A stretch of DNA of 64,000 nucleotides from Pollenia angustigena (lineage: Eukaryota > Arthropoda > Insecta > Diptera > Polleniidae), in contig OV884059.1 in the NCBI GenBank assembly GCA_930367215.1, positions 53,662,957 to 53,726,956 of the forward strand. The letters are read 5' to 3'. A program made the translations under genes and the position numbers. Under the pieces are notes generated by a model, which saw only the letters and a list, made by a program, of their open reading frames with translations, did not search any database and was not told where the DNA came from. Shown here piece by piece: positions 35,272 to 50,565 of the stretch; within the stretch, counting starts at the first letter, position 1; every line of letters begins with the position of its first letter.

Positions 35272-38200
35272 ATATTTCAATAATTTTATTAAAAAACTGG
35301 TGGTTTTTAGCGATTTATAGCTAAATTCAATTATTTAGCGATTTTTTTTTATTGTTGTTTTTTATTATATTTCAATAATTTTATGCAAAAAGGGTGGTTT
35401 TAAGCGATTTATAGCTAAATTCAATTATTATTTAAAAAATATTGCGATTTTTCAATAATTTTATTTAAAACTGGTGGTTTTTAGCGATTTATAGCTAAAT
35501 TCAATTATTAGTTAAACAATTTAGCGATTTTTTATTGTTTTTTCATTATATTTCAATAATTTTATTTAAAAAAAGGGTGGTTTTTGGCGATTTATAGCTA
35601 AATTCAATTATTATTTGAAAAATGTAGCGATTTTTTATTGTTTTTTCATTATATTTCAATAATTTTATTTAAAAAATTTAGCGATTTTTTATTGTTTTTC
35701 ATTATATTTCAATAATTTTATTTAAAAAAGGGTGGTTTTTGGCGATTTATAGCTAAATTCAATTACTAGTTAAACAATTTAGCGATTTTTTATTGTTTTT
35801 TCATTATATTTCAATAATTTTATTTAATAACGGGTGGTTTTTAGCGATTTATAGCTAAATTCAATTATTAGTTAAGCAATTTATCGATTTTTTATTGTTT
35901 TTTTATTATATTTCAATAATTTTATTTAAAAATGAGTGGTTTTAGGCGATGTATAGCTAAATTCAATTATTTTTTAAAAAATTTTGCGATTTTTTTATTG
36001 TTTTTTAATTATATTTCAATAATTTTATTTAAAAAATGTTGGTTTTTGGCGATTTATAGCTAAATTCAATTATTATTTAAAAAATGTAGCGATTTTTTAT
36101 TGTTTTTTCAATATATTTCAATAATTTTATTTAAAAATGAGTGGTTTTAGGCGATTTATAGCTAAATTCAATTATTTTTTTTAAAAAGTTTGCGATTTTT
36201 TATTGTTTTTTCATTATATTTCAATAACTTTATTTAAAAAAGGGTGGTTTTTGGCGATTTATAGCTAAATTCAATTATTATTTGAAAAATGTAGCGATTT
36301 TTTATTGTTTTTTCATTATATTTCAATAATTTTATTTAAAAAATGTAGCGATTTTTTATTGTTTTTCATTATATTTCAATAATTTTATTGAAAAAAAGTT
36401 TGGTTTTTGGCGATTTATAGCTAAATTCAATTATTATTTGAAAAATGTAGCGATTTTTTATTGTTTTTTCATTATATTTCAATAATTTTATTTAAAAAAT
36501 TTAGCGATTTTTTATGGTTTTTCATTTTATTTCAATAATTTTATTTAAAAAAGGGTGGTTTTTGGCGATTTATAGCTAAATTCAATTACTAGTTAAACAA
36601 TTTAGCGATTTTTTATTGTTTTTTCATTATATTTCAATAATTTTCTTTAATAACGGGTGGTTTTTAGCGATTTATAGCTAAATTCAATTATTAGTTAAGC
36701 AATTTAGCGATTTTTTATTGTTTTTTCATTATATTTCAATAATTTTATTTAATAACGGGTGGTTTTTAGCGATTTATAGCTAAATTCAATTATTAGTTAA
36801 GCAATTTAGCGATTTTTTATTGTTTTTTCATTATATTTCAATAATTTTATTTAAAAAAGGGTGGTTTTAGGCGATTTATAGATAAATTCAATTATTATTT
36901 AAAAAATGTAGCGATTTTTTATTGTTTTTTCATTATATTTCAATAATTTTATTTAAAAAAGGGTGGTTTTTGGCGATTTATAGCTAAATTCAATTACTAG
37001 TTAAACAATTTAGCGATTTTTTTATTGTTTTTTCATTATATTTCAATAATTTTATTTAATAACGGGTATTTTTTAGCGATTTATAGCTAAATTCAATTAT
37101 TAGTTAAGCAATTTAGCGATTTTTTATTGTTTTTTCATTATATTTAAATAATTTTATTTAAAATAGGGTGGTTTTTGGCGATTTATAGCTAAATTCAATT
37201 ATTATTTAAAAAATGCAGCGATTTTTTATTGTTTTTTCATTATATTTCAATAATTTTATTTAAAAACATTTAGTGATTTTTTATTGTTTTTCATTATATT
37301 TCAATAATTTTATTAAAAAAAGGGTGGTTTTTAGCGATTTATAGCTAAATTCAATTATTTAGCGATTTTTTTTTATTGTTTTTTTATTATATTTCAGTAA
37401 TTTTATTTAAAAATGAGTGGTTTTAGGCGATTTATAGCTAAATTCAATTATTATTTAAAAAATAAAGCGATTTTTATTATTTTTTCATTATATTTCAATA
37501 ACTTTATTTAAAAAAGGGTGGTTTTTGGCGACTTATAGCTAAATTCAATTATTATTTAAAAAATTTAGCGATTTTTTTATTGATTTTTCATTATATTTCA
37601 ATAATTTTATTTAAAACTGGTGGTTTTTAGCGATTTATAGCTAAATTCAATTATTAGTTAAACAATTTAGCGATTTTTTATTGTTTTTTCATTATATTTC
37701 AATAATTGTATTTAAAACTGGTGGTTTTTAGCGATTTATAGCTAAATTCAATTATTAGTTAAACAATTTAGCGATTTTTATTGATTTTTCATTATATTTC
37801 AATAATTTTATTTAAAACTGGTGGTTTTTAGCGATTTATAGCTAAATTCAATTATTAGTTAAACAATTTAGCGATTTTTTATTGTTTTTTCATTATATTT
37901 CAATAATTTTATTTAAAAAAAGGGTGGTTTTTGGCGATTTATAGCTAAATTCAATTATTATTTGAAAAATGTAGCGATTTTTTATTGTTTTTTCATTATA
38001 TTTCAATAATTTTATTTAAAAAATTTAGCGATTTTTTATTGTTTTTCATTATATTTCAATAATTTTATTTAAAAAAGGGTGGTTTTTGGCGATTTATAGC
38101 TAAATTCAATTACTAGTTAAACAATTTAGCGATTTTTTATTGTTTTTTCATTATATTTCAATAATTTTATTTAATAACGGGTGGTTTTTAGCGATTTATA

Positions 38201-41200
38201 GCTAAATTCAATTATTAATTAAGCAATTTATCGATTTTTTATTGTTTTTTCATTATATTTCAATAATTTTATTTAATAACGGGTGGTTTTTAGCGATTTA
38301 TAGCTAAATTCAATTATTAGTTAAGCAATTTAGCGATTTTTTATTGTTTTTTCATTATATTTCAATAATTTTATTTAAAAAAGGGTGGTTTTTTATTGTT
38401 TTTTCATTATATTTCAATAATTTTATTTAAAAAATTTAGTGATTTTTTATTGTTTTTCATTATATTTCAATAATTTTATTAAAAAAAGGGTGGTTTTTAG
38501 CGATTTATAGCTAAATTCAATTATTTAGCGATTTTTTTTTTATTATATTTCAATAATTTTATTTAAAAAAGGGGGGTTTTTAGCGATTTATAGCTAAATT
38601 CAATTATTATTTAAAACATTTTGCGATTTTTATTGTTTTTTCATTATATTTCAATAATTTTATTAAAAAACTGGTGGTTTTTAGCGATTTATAGCTAAAT
38701 TCAATTATTTAGCGATTTTTTTTATTGTTTTTTTTTTTATTATATTTCAATAATTTTATTTAAAAAGGGTGGTTTTAAGCGATTTATAGCTAAATTCAAT
38801 TATTATTTAAAAAATTTTGCGATTTTTATTGTTTTTTCATTATATTTCAATAATTTTATTTAAAAATGAGTGGTTTTAGGCGATGTATAGCTAAATTCAA
38901 TTATTTTTTAAAAAATTTTGCGATTTTTTTATTGTTTTTTAATTATATTTCAATAATTTTATTTAAAAAATGTTGGTTTTTGGCGATTTATAGCTAAATT
39001 CAATTATTATTTAAAAAATGTAGCGATTTTTTATTGTTTTTTCAATATATTTCAATAATTTTATTTAAAAATGAGTGGTTTTAGGCGATTTATAGCTAAA
39101 TTCAATTATTTTTTTTAAAAAGTTTGCGATTTTTTATTGTTTTTTCATTATATTTCAATAACTTTATTTAAAAAAGGGTGGTTTTTGGCGATTTATAGCT
39201 AAATTCAATTATTATTTGAAAAATGTAGCGATTTTTTATTGTTTTTTCATTATATTTCAATAATTTTATTTAAAAAATGTAGCGATTTTTTATTGTTTTT
39301 TCATTATATTTCAATAATTTTATTTAAAAAAAGGGTGGTTTTTGGCGATTTATAGCTAAATTCAATTATTATTTGAAAAATGTAGCGATTTTTTATTGTT
39401 TTTTCATTATATTTCAATAATTTTATTTAAAAAATTTAGCGATTTTTTATGGTTTTTCATTTTATTTCAATAATTTTATTTAAAAAAGGGTGGTTTTTGG
39501 CGATTTATAGCTAAATTCAATTACTAGTTAAACAATTTTGCGATTTTTTATTGTTTTTTCATTATATTTCAATAATTTTATTTAATAACGGGTGGTTTTT
39601 AGCGATTTATAGCTAAATTCAATTATTAGTTAAGCAACTTAGCGATTTTTTATTGTTTTTTCATTATATTTCAATAATTTTATTTAATAACGGGTGGTTT
39701 TTAGCGATTTATAGCTAAATTCAATTATTAGTTAAGAAATTTAGCGATTTTTTATTGTTTTTTCATTATATTTCAATAATTTTATTTAAAAAAGGGTGGT
39801 TTTTGGCGATTTATAGCTAAATTCAATTATTATTTAAAAAATGTAGCGATTTTTTATTGTTTTTTCATTCTATTTCAATAATTTTATTTAAAAAAGGGTG
39901 GTTTTTGGCGATTTATAGCTTAATTCAATTACTAGTTAAACAATTTAGCGATTTTTTTATTGTTTTTTCATTATATTTCAATAATTTTATTTAATAACGG
40001 GTAGTTTTTAGCGATTTATAGCAAAATTCAATTATTAGTTAAGCAATTTAGCGATTTTTTATTGTTTTTTCATTATATTTCAATAATTTTATTTAATAAC
40101 GGGTATTTAAAAAAGGGTGGTTTTTGGCGATTTATAGCTAAATTCAATTACTAGTTAAACAATTTAGCGATTTTTTATTGTTTTTTCATTATATTTCAAT
40201 AATTTTATTTAATAACGGGTGGTTTTTAGCGATTTATAGCTAAATTCAATTATTAGTTAAGCAATTTAGCGATTTTTTATTGTTTTTTCATTATATTTCA
40301 ATAATTTTATTTAATAACGGGTGGTTTTTAGCGATTTATAGCTAAATTCAATTATTAGTTAAGCAATTTAGCGATTTTTTATTGTTTTTTCATTATATTT
40401 CAATAATTTTATTTAAAAAAGGGTGGTTTTAGGCGATTTATAGATAAATTCAATTATTATTTAAAAAATGTAGCGATTTTTTATTGTTTTTTCATTATAT
40501 TTCAATAATTTTATTTAAAAAAGGGTGGTTTTTGGCGATTTATAGCTAAATTCAATTACTAGTTAAACAATTTTGCGATTTTTTTATTGTTTTTTCATTA
40601 TATTTCAATAATTTTATTTAATAACGGGTAGTTTTTAGCGATTTATAGTTAAATTCAATTATTAGTTAAGCAATTTAGCGATTTTTTATTGTTTTTTCAT
40701 TATATTTAAATAATTTTATTTAAAATAGGGTGGTTTTTTGGCGATTTATAGCTAAATTTAATTATTATTTAAAAAATGCAGCGATTTTTTATTGTTTTTT
40801 CATTATATTTCAATAATTTTATTTAAAAAATTTAGTGATTTTTTATTGTTTTTCATTATATTTCAATAATTTTATTAAAAAAAGGGTGGTTTTTAGCGAT
40901 TTATAGCTAAATTCAATTATTTAGCGATTTTTTTTTATTGTTTTTTTATTATATTTCAATAATTTTATTTAAAAATGAGTGGTTTTAGGCGATTTATAGC
41001 TACATTCAATTATTATTTAAAAAATAAAGCGATTTTTATTATTTTTTCATTATATTTCAATAACTTTATTTAAAAAAGGGTGGTTTTTGGCGACTTATAG
41101 CTAAATTCAATTATTATTTAAAAAATTTAGCGATTTTTTTATTGATTTTTCATTATATTTCAATAATTTTATTTAATAACGGGTGGTTTTTAGCGATTTA

Positions 41201-44200
41201 TAGCTAAATTCAATTATTAGTTAAGCAATTTATCGATTTTTTATTGTTTTTTCATTATATTTCAATAATTTTATTTAATAACGGGTGGTTTTTAGCGATT
41301 TATAGCTAAATTCAATTATTAGTTAAGCAATTTAGCGATTTTTTATTGTTTTTTCATTATATTTCAATAATTTTATTTAAAAAAGGGTGGTTTTTTATTG
41401 TTTTTTCATTATATTTCAATAATTTTATTTAAAAAATTTAGTGATTTTTTATTGTTTTTCATTATATTTCAATAATTTTATTAAAAAAAGGGTGGTTTTT
41501 AGCGATTTATAGCTAAATTCAATTATTTAGCGATTTTTTTTTATTATATTTCAATAATTTTATTTAAAAAAGGGGGGTTTTTAGCGATTTATAGCTAAAT
41601 TCAATTATTATTTAAAACATTTTGCGATTTTTATTGTTTTTTCATTATATTTCAATAATTTTATTAAAAAACTGGTGGTTTTTAGCGATTTATAGCTAAA
41701 TTCAATTATTTAGCGATTTTTTTTATTGTTTTTTTTTTATTATATTTCAATAATTTTATTTAAAAAGGGTGGTTTTAAGCGATTTATAGCTAAATTCAAT
41801 TATTATTTAAAAAATTTTGCGATTTTTATTGTTTTTTCATTATATTTCAATAATTTTATTTAAAAATGAGTGGTTTTAGGCGATGTATAGCTAAATTCAA
41901 TTATTTTTTAAAAAATTTTGCGATTTTTTTATTGTTTTTTAATTATATTTCAATAATTTTATTTAAAAAATGTTGGTTTTTGGCGATTTATAGCTAAATT
42001 CAATTATTATTTAAAAAATGTAGCGATTTTTTATTGTTTTTTCAATATATTTCAATAATTTTATTTAAAAATGAGTGGTTTTAGGCGATTTATAGCTAAA
42101 TTCAATTATTTTTTTTAAAAAGTTTGCGATTTTTTATTGTTTTTTCATTATATTTCAATAACTTTATTTAAAAAAGGGTGGTTTTTGGCGATTTATAGCT
42201 AAATTCAATTATTATTTGAAAAATGTAGCGATTTTTTATTGTTTTTTCATTATATTTCAATAATTTTATTTAAAAAATGTAGCGATTTTTTATTGTTTTT
42301 TCATTATATTTCAATAATTTTATTTAAAAAAAGGGTGGTTTTTGGCGATTTATAGCTAAATTCAATTATTATTTGAAAAATGTAGCGATTTTTTATTGTT
42401 TTTTCATTATATTTCAATAATTTTATTTAAAAAATTTAGCGATTTTTTATGGTTTTTCATTTTATTTCAATAATTTTATTTAAAAAAGGGTGGTTTTTGG
42501 CGATTTATAGCTAAATTCAATTACTAGTTAAACAATTTAGCGATTTTTTATTGTTTTTTCATTATATTTCAATAATTTTATTTAATAACGGGTGGTTTTT
42601 AGCGATTTATAGCTAAATTCAATTATTAGTTAAGCAATTTAGCGATTTTTTATTGTTTTTTCATTATATTTCAATAATTTTATTTAATAACGGGTGGTTT
42701 TTAGCGATTTATAGCTAAATTCAATTATTAGTTAAGAAATTTAGCGATTTTTTATTGTTTTTTCATTATATTTCAATAATTTTATTTAAAAAAGGGTGGT
42801 TTTTGGCGATTTATAGCTAAATTCAATTATTATTTAAAAAATGTAGCGATTTTTTATTGTTTTTTCATTATATTTCAATAATTTTATTTAAAAAAGGGTG
42901 GTTTTTGGCGATTTATAGCTAAATTCAATTACTAGTTAAACAATTTAGCGATTTTTTTATTGTTTTTTCATTATATTTCAATAATTTTATTTAATAACGG
43001 GTAGTTTTTAGCGATTTATAGCAAAATTCAATTATTAGTTAAGCAATTTAGCGATTTTTTATTGTTTTTTCATTATATTTCAATAATTTTATTTAATAAC
43101 GGGTATTTAAAAAAGGGTGGTTTTTGGCGATTTATAGCTAAATTCAATTACTAGTTAAACAATTTAGCGATTTTTTATTGTTTTTTCATTATATTTCAAT
43201 AATTTTATTTAATAACGGGTGGTTTTTAGCGATTTATAGCTAAATTCAATTATTAGTTAAGCAATTTAGCGATTTTTTATTGTTTTTTCATTATATTTCA
43301 ATAATTTTATTTAATAACGGGTGGTTTTTAGCGATTTATAGCTAAATTCAATTATTTAGCGATTTTTTTTATTGTTTTTTTATTATATTTCAATAATTTT
43401 ATTTAAAAATGAGTGGTTTTTAGCGATTTATAGCTAAATTCAATTATTAGTTAAACAATTTAGCGATTTTTATTGTTTTTTCATTATATTTCAATAATTG
43501 TATTTAAAACTGGTGGTTTTTAGCGATTTATAGCTAAATTCAATTATTAGTTAAACAATTTAGCGATTTTTATTGATTTTTCATTATATTTCAATAATTT
43601 TATTTAAAACTGGTGGTTTTTAGCGATTTATAGCTAAATTCAATTATGAGTTAAACAATTTAGCGATTTTTTATTGTTTTTTCATTATATTTCAATAATT
43701 TTATTTAAAAAAAGGGTGGTTTTTGGCGATTTATAGCTAAATTCAATTATTATTTGAAAAATGTAGCGATTTTTTATTGTTTTTTCATTATATTTCAATA
43801 TTTTAATTTAAAAAATTTAGCGATTTTTTATTGTTTTTCATTATATTTCAATAATTTTATTTAAAAAAGGGTGGTTTTTGGCGATTTATAGCTAAATTCA
43901 ATTACTAGTTAAACAATTTAGCGATTTTTTATTGTTTTTTCATTATATTTCAATAATTTTATTTAATAACGGGTGGTTTTTAGCGATTTATAGCTAAATT
44001 CAATTATTAGTTAAGCAATTTATCGATTTTTTATTGTTTTTTCATTATATTTCAATAATTTTATTTAATAACGGGTGGTTTTTAGCGATTTATAGCTAAA
44101 TTCAATTATTAGTTAAGCAATTTAGCGATTTTTTATTGTTTTTTCATTATATTTCAATAATTTTATTTAAAAAAGGGTGGTTTTTTATTGTTTTTTCATT

Positions 44201-47200
44201 ATATTTCAATAATTTTATTGAAAAAATTTAGTGATTTTTTATTGTTTTTCATTATATTTCAATAATTTTATTAAAAAAAGGGTGGTTTTTAGCGATTTAT
44301 AGCTAAATTCAATTATTTAGCGATTTTTTTTTATTATATTTCAATAATTTTATTTAAAAAAGGGGGGTTTTTAGCGATTTATAGCTAAATTCAATTATTA
44401 TTTAAAACATTTTGCGATTTTTATTGTTTTTTCATTATATTTCAATAATTTTATTAAAAAACTGGTGGTTTTTAGCGATTTATAGCTAAATTCAATTATT
44501 TAGCGATTTTTTTTATTGTTTTTTTTTTTATTATATTTCAATAATTTTATTTAAAAAGGGTGGTTTTAAGCGATTTATAGCTAAATTCAATTATTATTTA
44601 AAAAATTTTGCGATTTTTATTGTTTTTTCATTATATTTCAATAATTTTATTTAAAAATGAGTGGTTTTAGGCGATGTATAGCTAAATTCAATTATTTTTT
44701 AAAAAATTTTGCGATTTTTTTATTGTTTTTTAATTATATTTCAATAATTTTATTTAAAAAATGTTGGTTTTTGGCGATTTATAGCTAAATTCAATTATTA
44801 TTTAAAAAATGTAGCGATTTTTTATTGTTTTTTCAATATATTTCAATAATTTTATTTAAAAATGAGTGGTTTTAGGCGATTTATAGCTAAATTCAATTAT
44901 TTTTTTTAAAAAGTTTGCGATTTTTTATTGTTTTTTCATTATATTTCAATAACTTTATTTAAAAAAGGGTGGTTTTTGGCGATTTATAGCTAAATTCAAT
45001 TATTATTTGAAAAATGTAGCGATTTTTTATTGTTTTTTCATTATATTTCAATAATTTTATTTAAAAAATGTAGCGATTTTTTATTGTTTTTTCATTATAT
45101 TTCAATAATTTTATTTAAAAAAAGGGTGGTTTTTGGCGATTTATAGCTAAATTCAATTATTATTTGAAAAATGTAGCGATTTTTTATTGTTTTTTCATTA
45201 TATTTCAATAATTTTATTTAAAAAATTTAGCGATTTTTTATGGTTTTTCATTTTATTTCAATAATTTTATTTAAAAAAGGGTGGTTTTTGGCGATTTATA
45301 GCTAAATTCAATTACTAGTTAAACAATTTTGCGATTTTTTATTGTTTTTTCATTATATTTCAATAATTTTATTTAATAACGGGTGGTTTTTAGCGATTTA
45401 TAGCTAAATTCAATTATTAGTTAAGCAATTTAGCGATTTTTTATTGTTTTTTCATTATATTTCAATAATTTTATTTAATAACGGGTGGTTTTTAGCGATT
45501 TATAGCTAAATTCAATTATTAGTTAAGAAATTTAGCGATTTTTTATTGTTTTTTCATTATATTTCAATAATTTTATTTAAAAAAGGGTGGTTTTTGGCGA
45601 TTTATAGCTAAATTCAATTATTTTTTAAAAAATGTAGCGATTTTTTATTGTTTTTTCATTATATTTCAATAATTTTATTTAAAAAAGGGTGGTTTTTGGC
45701 GATTTATAGCTAAATTCAATTACTAGTTAAACAATTTAGCGATTTTTTTATTGTTTTTTCATTATATTTCAATAATTTTATTTAATAACGGGTAGTTTTT
45801 AGCGATTTATAGCAAAATTCAATTATTAGTTAAGCAATTTAGCGATTTTTTATTGTTTTTTTCATTATATTTAAATAATTTTATTTAAAATAGGGTGGTT
45901 TTTGGCGATTTATAGCTAAATTCAATTATTATTTAAAAAATGCAGCGATTTTTTATTGTTTTTTCATTATATTTCAATAATTTTATTTAAAAAATTTAGT
46001 GATTTTTTATTGTTTTTCATTATATTTCAATAATTTTATTAAAAAAAGGGTGGTTTTTAGCAATTTATAGCTAAATTCAATTATTTAGCGATTTTTTTTT
46101 ATTGTTTTTTTTATTATATTTCAATAATTTTATTTAAAAATGAGTGGTTTTAGGCGATTTATAGCTAAATTCAATTATTATTTAAAAAATAAAGCGATTT
46201 TTATTATTTTTTCATTATATTTCAATAACTTTATTTAAAAAAGGGTGGTTTTTGGCGACTTATAGCTAAATTCAATTATTATTTAAAAAATTTAGCGATT
46301 TTTTTATTGATTTTTCATTATATTTCAATAATTTTATTTAAAACTGGTGGTTTTTAGCGATTTATAGCTAAATTCAATTATTAGTTAAACAATTTAGCGA
46401 TTTTTTATTGTTTTTTCATTATATTTCAATAATTGTATTTAAAACTGGTGGTTTTTAGCGATTTATAGCTAAATTCAATTATTAGTTAAACAATTTAGCG
46501 ATTTTTTATTGTTTTTTCATTATATTTCAATAACTTTATTTAAAAAAGGGTGGTTTTTAGCGATTTGTAGCTAAATTCAATTATTATTTAAAAAATTAAG
46601 CGATTTTTATTGTTTTTTCATTATATTTCAATAATTGTATTTAATAAAGGATGGTTTTTGGCGAGTTATACCTAAATTCAATTATTATTTAAAAAAATTT
46701 TGCGATTTTTATTGTTTTTTCATTACATTTCAATAATTTTATTTAATTTAAAAAAGCGTGGTTTTGGGCGATTTATATCTAAATTCAATTACTAGTTAAA
46801 CAATTTAGTGATTTTTTATTGTTTTTTCATTATATATCAATAATTTTATTTAAAACTGGTGGTTTTTAGCGATTTATAGCTAAATTCAATTATAAGTTAA
46901 ACAATTTAGCGATTTTTTTATTGTTTTATAGCTAAATTCAATTACTAGTTAAACAATTTAGCGATTTTTTATTGTTTTTTCATTATATTTCAATAATTTT
47001 ATTTAAAAAGGGTGGTTTTTTATTGTTTTTTCATTATATTTCAATAATTTTATTTAAAAAATTTAGTGATTTTTTATTGTTTTTCATTATATTTCAATAA
47101 TTTTATTAAAAAAAGGTTGGTTTTTAGCGATTTATAGCTAAATTCAATTATTTAGCGATTTTTTTTTTATTATATTTCAATAATTTTGTTTAAAAAAGGG

Positions 47201-50200
47201 GGGTTTTTAGCGATTTATAGCTAAATTCAATTATTATTTAAAAAATTTTGCGATTTTTATTGTTTTTTCATTATATTTCAATAATTTTATTAAAAAACTG
47301 GTGGTTTTTAGCGATTTATAGCTAAATTCAATTATTTAGCGATTTTTTTTATTGTTTTTTTTTTTATTATATTTCAATAATTTTATTTAAAATGGGTGGT
47401 TTTAAGCGATTTATAGCTAAATTCAATTATTATTTAAAAAATTTGGCGATTTTTATTGTTTTTTCATTATATTTCAATAATTTTATTTAAAAATGAGTGG
47501 TTTTAGACGATGTATAGCTAAATTCAATTATTTTTTAAAAAATTTTGCGATTTTTTTATTGTTTTTTAATTATATTTCAATAATTTTATTTAAAAAATGT
47601 TGGTTTTTGGCGATTTATAGCTAAATTCAATTATTATTTAAAAAATGTAGCGATTTTTTATTGTTTTTTCCATATATTTCAATAATTTTATTTAAAAATG
47701 AGTGGTTTTAGGCGATTTATAGCTAAATTCAATTATTTTTTTTAAAAAGTTTGCGATTTTTTATTGTTTTTTCATTATATTTCAATAACTTTATTTAAAA
47801 AAGGGTGGTTTTTGGCGATTTATAGCTAAATTCAATTATTATTTGAAAAATGTAGCGATTTTTTATTGTTTTTTCCATTATATTTCAATAATTTTATTTA
47901 AAAAATGTAGCGATTTTTTATTGTTTTTTCATTATATTTCAATAATTTTATTTAAAAAAAGGGTGGTTTTTGGCGATTTATAGCTAAATTCAATTATAAT
48001 TTGAAAAATGTAGCGATTTTTTATTGTTTTTTCATTATATTTCAATAATTTTATTTAAAAAATTTAGCGATTTTTTATGGTTTTTCATTATATTTCAATA
48101 ATTTTATTTAAAAAAGGATGGTTTTTGGCGATTTATAGCTAAATTCAATTACTAGTTAAACAATTTAGCGATTTTTAATTGTTTTTTCATTATATTTCAA
48201 AAATTTTATTTAATAACGGGTGGTTTTTAGCGATTTATAGCTAAATTCAATTATTAGTTAAGCAATTTAGCGATTTTTTAGTGTTTTTTCATTATATTTC
48301 AATAATTTTATTTAATAACGGGTGGTTTTTTAGCGATTTATAGCTAAATTCAATTATTAGTTAAGCAATTTAGCGATTTTTTATTGTTTTTTCATTATAT
48401 TTCAATAATTTTATTTAAAAAAGGGTGGTTTTAGGCGATTTATAGCTAAATTCAATTATTATTTAAAAAATGTAGCGATTTTTTATTGTTTTTTCATTAT
48501 ATTTCAATAATTTTATTTAAAAAAGGGTGGTTTTTGGCGATTTATAGCTAAATTCAATTACTAGTTAAACAATTTAGCGATTTTTTATTGTTTTTTCATT
48601 ATATTTCAATAATTTTATTTAATAACGGGTAGTTTTTAGCGATTTATAGCTAAATTCAATTATTGGTTAAGCAATTTAGCGATTTTTTATTGTTTTTTCA
48701 TTATATTTAAATAATTTTATTTAAAATAGGGTGGTTTTTGGCGATTTATAGCTAAATTCAATTATTATTTAAAAAATGCAGCGATTTTTTATTGTTTTTT
48801 CATTATATTTCAATAATTTTATTTAAAAAATTTAGTGATTTTTTATTGTTTTTCATTATATTTCAATAATTTTATTAAAAAAAGGGTGGTTTTTAGCGAT
48901 TTATAGCTAAATTCAATTATTTAGCGATTTTTTTTTATTGTTTTTTTATTATATTTCAATAATTTTATTTAAAAATGAGTGGTTTTAGGCGATTTATAGC
49001 TAAATTCAATTATTATTTAAAAAATAAAGCGATTTTTATTATTTTTTCATTATATTTCAATAACTTTATTTAAAAAAGGGTGGTTTTTGGCGACTTATAG
49101 CTAAATTCAATTATTATTTAAAAAATTTTGCGATTTTTTATTGTTTTTTCATTATATTTCAATAATTTTATTAAAAAACTGGTGGTTTTTAGAGATTTAT
49201 AGCTAAATTCAATTATTTAGCGATTTTTTTTTATTGTTGTTTTTTATTATATTTCAATAATTTTATGTAAAAAGGGTGGTTTTAAGCGATTTATAGCTAA
49301 ATTCAATTATTAGTTAAACAATTTAGCGATTTTTTATTGTTTTTTTATTATATTTCAATAACTTTATTTAAAAAAGGGTGGTTTTTAGCGATTTGTAGCT
49401 AAATTCAATTATTATTTAAAAAATTAAGCGATTTTTATTGTTTTTTCATTATATTTCAATAATTTTATTTAATAAAGGGTGGTTTTTGGCGAGTTATACC
49501 TAAATTCAATTATTATTTAAAAAAATTTTGCGATTTTTTATTGTTTTTTCATTACATTTCAATAATTTTATTTAATTTAAAAAAGCGTGGTTTTGGGCGA
49601 TTTATAGCTAAATTCAATTACTAGTTAAACAATTTAGTGATTTTTTATTGTTTTTTCATTATATATCAATAATTTTATTTAAAACTGGTGGTTTTTAGCG
49701 ATTTATAGCTAAATTCAATTATTAGTTAAACAATTTAGCGATTTTTTATTGTTTTATAGCTAAATTCAATTACTAGTTAAACAATTTAGCGATTTTTTAT
49801 TGTTTTTTCATTATATTTCAATAATTTTATTTAATAACGGGTGGCTTTTAGCGATTTATAGCTAAATTCAATTATTATTTAAAAAAATTTAGCGATTTTT
49901 ATTGTTTTTTCATTATATTTCAATAATTTTATTTAAAAAAGGGTGGTTTTTGGCGATTCATAGCTAAATTCAATTATTATTTAAAAAATGTAGCGGTTTT
50001 TTATTGTTTTTTCATTATATTTCAATAATTTTATTTAAAAAAGCGTGGTTTTTGGTGCTTTATAGCTAAATTCAATTATTATTTAAAAAAATTTAGCGAT
50101 TTTTATTGTTTTTTCATTATATTTCAATAGTTTTATTTAATAACGGGTGGTTTTTAGCGATTTATAGCTAAATTCAATTATTATTTAAAAAAAATTAGCG

Positions 50201-50565
50201 ATTTTTTATTGTGTGTTTCATTATATTTCAATAATTTTATTTAAAAAAGCGTGGTTTTGGGCGATTTATAGCTAAATTCAATTACTAGTTAAACAATTTA
50301 GCGATTTTTATTGTTTTGTCATTATATTTCAATAATTTTATTTAAAAATGAGTGGTTTTAAGCGATTTATAGCTAAATTCAATTATTTTTTAAGAAATTT
50401 TGCGATTTTTTTATTGTTTTTTAATTATATTTCAATAATTTTATTTAAAAAATGTTGGTTTTTGGCGATTTATAGCTAAATTCAATTATTATTTAAAAAA
50501 TTTAGCGATTTTTATTGTTTTTTCAATATATTTCAATAATTTTATTTAAAAATGAGTGGTTTTAG
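35272..50565 (+). repeat. ~15.3-kb segment duplicated at ~15.92-kb period, copy 2
   Basis: Partner of 19350-34640. It starts where a monomer resembling 22294-22340 (TTAATTAAGCAATTTATCG) switches to one resembling 19360 (AAAAAACTGGTGG). It ends near 50565, where copy 1 continues with GGCGATGTATAGC and copy 2 with GGCGATTTATAGC. A private change is TATAGCTTAATTC near 39918. Confidence 0.9.
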
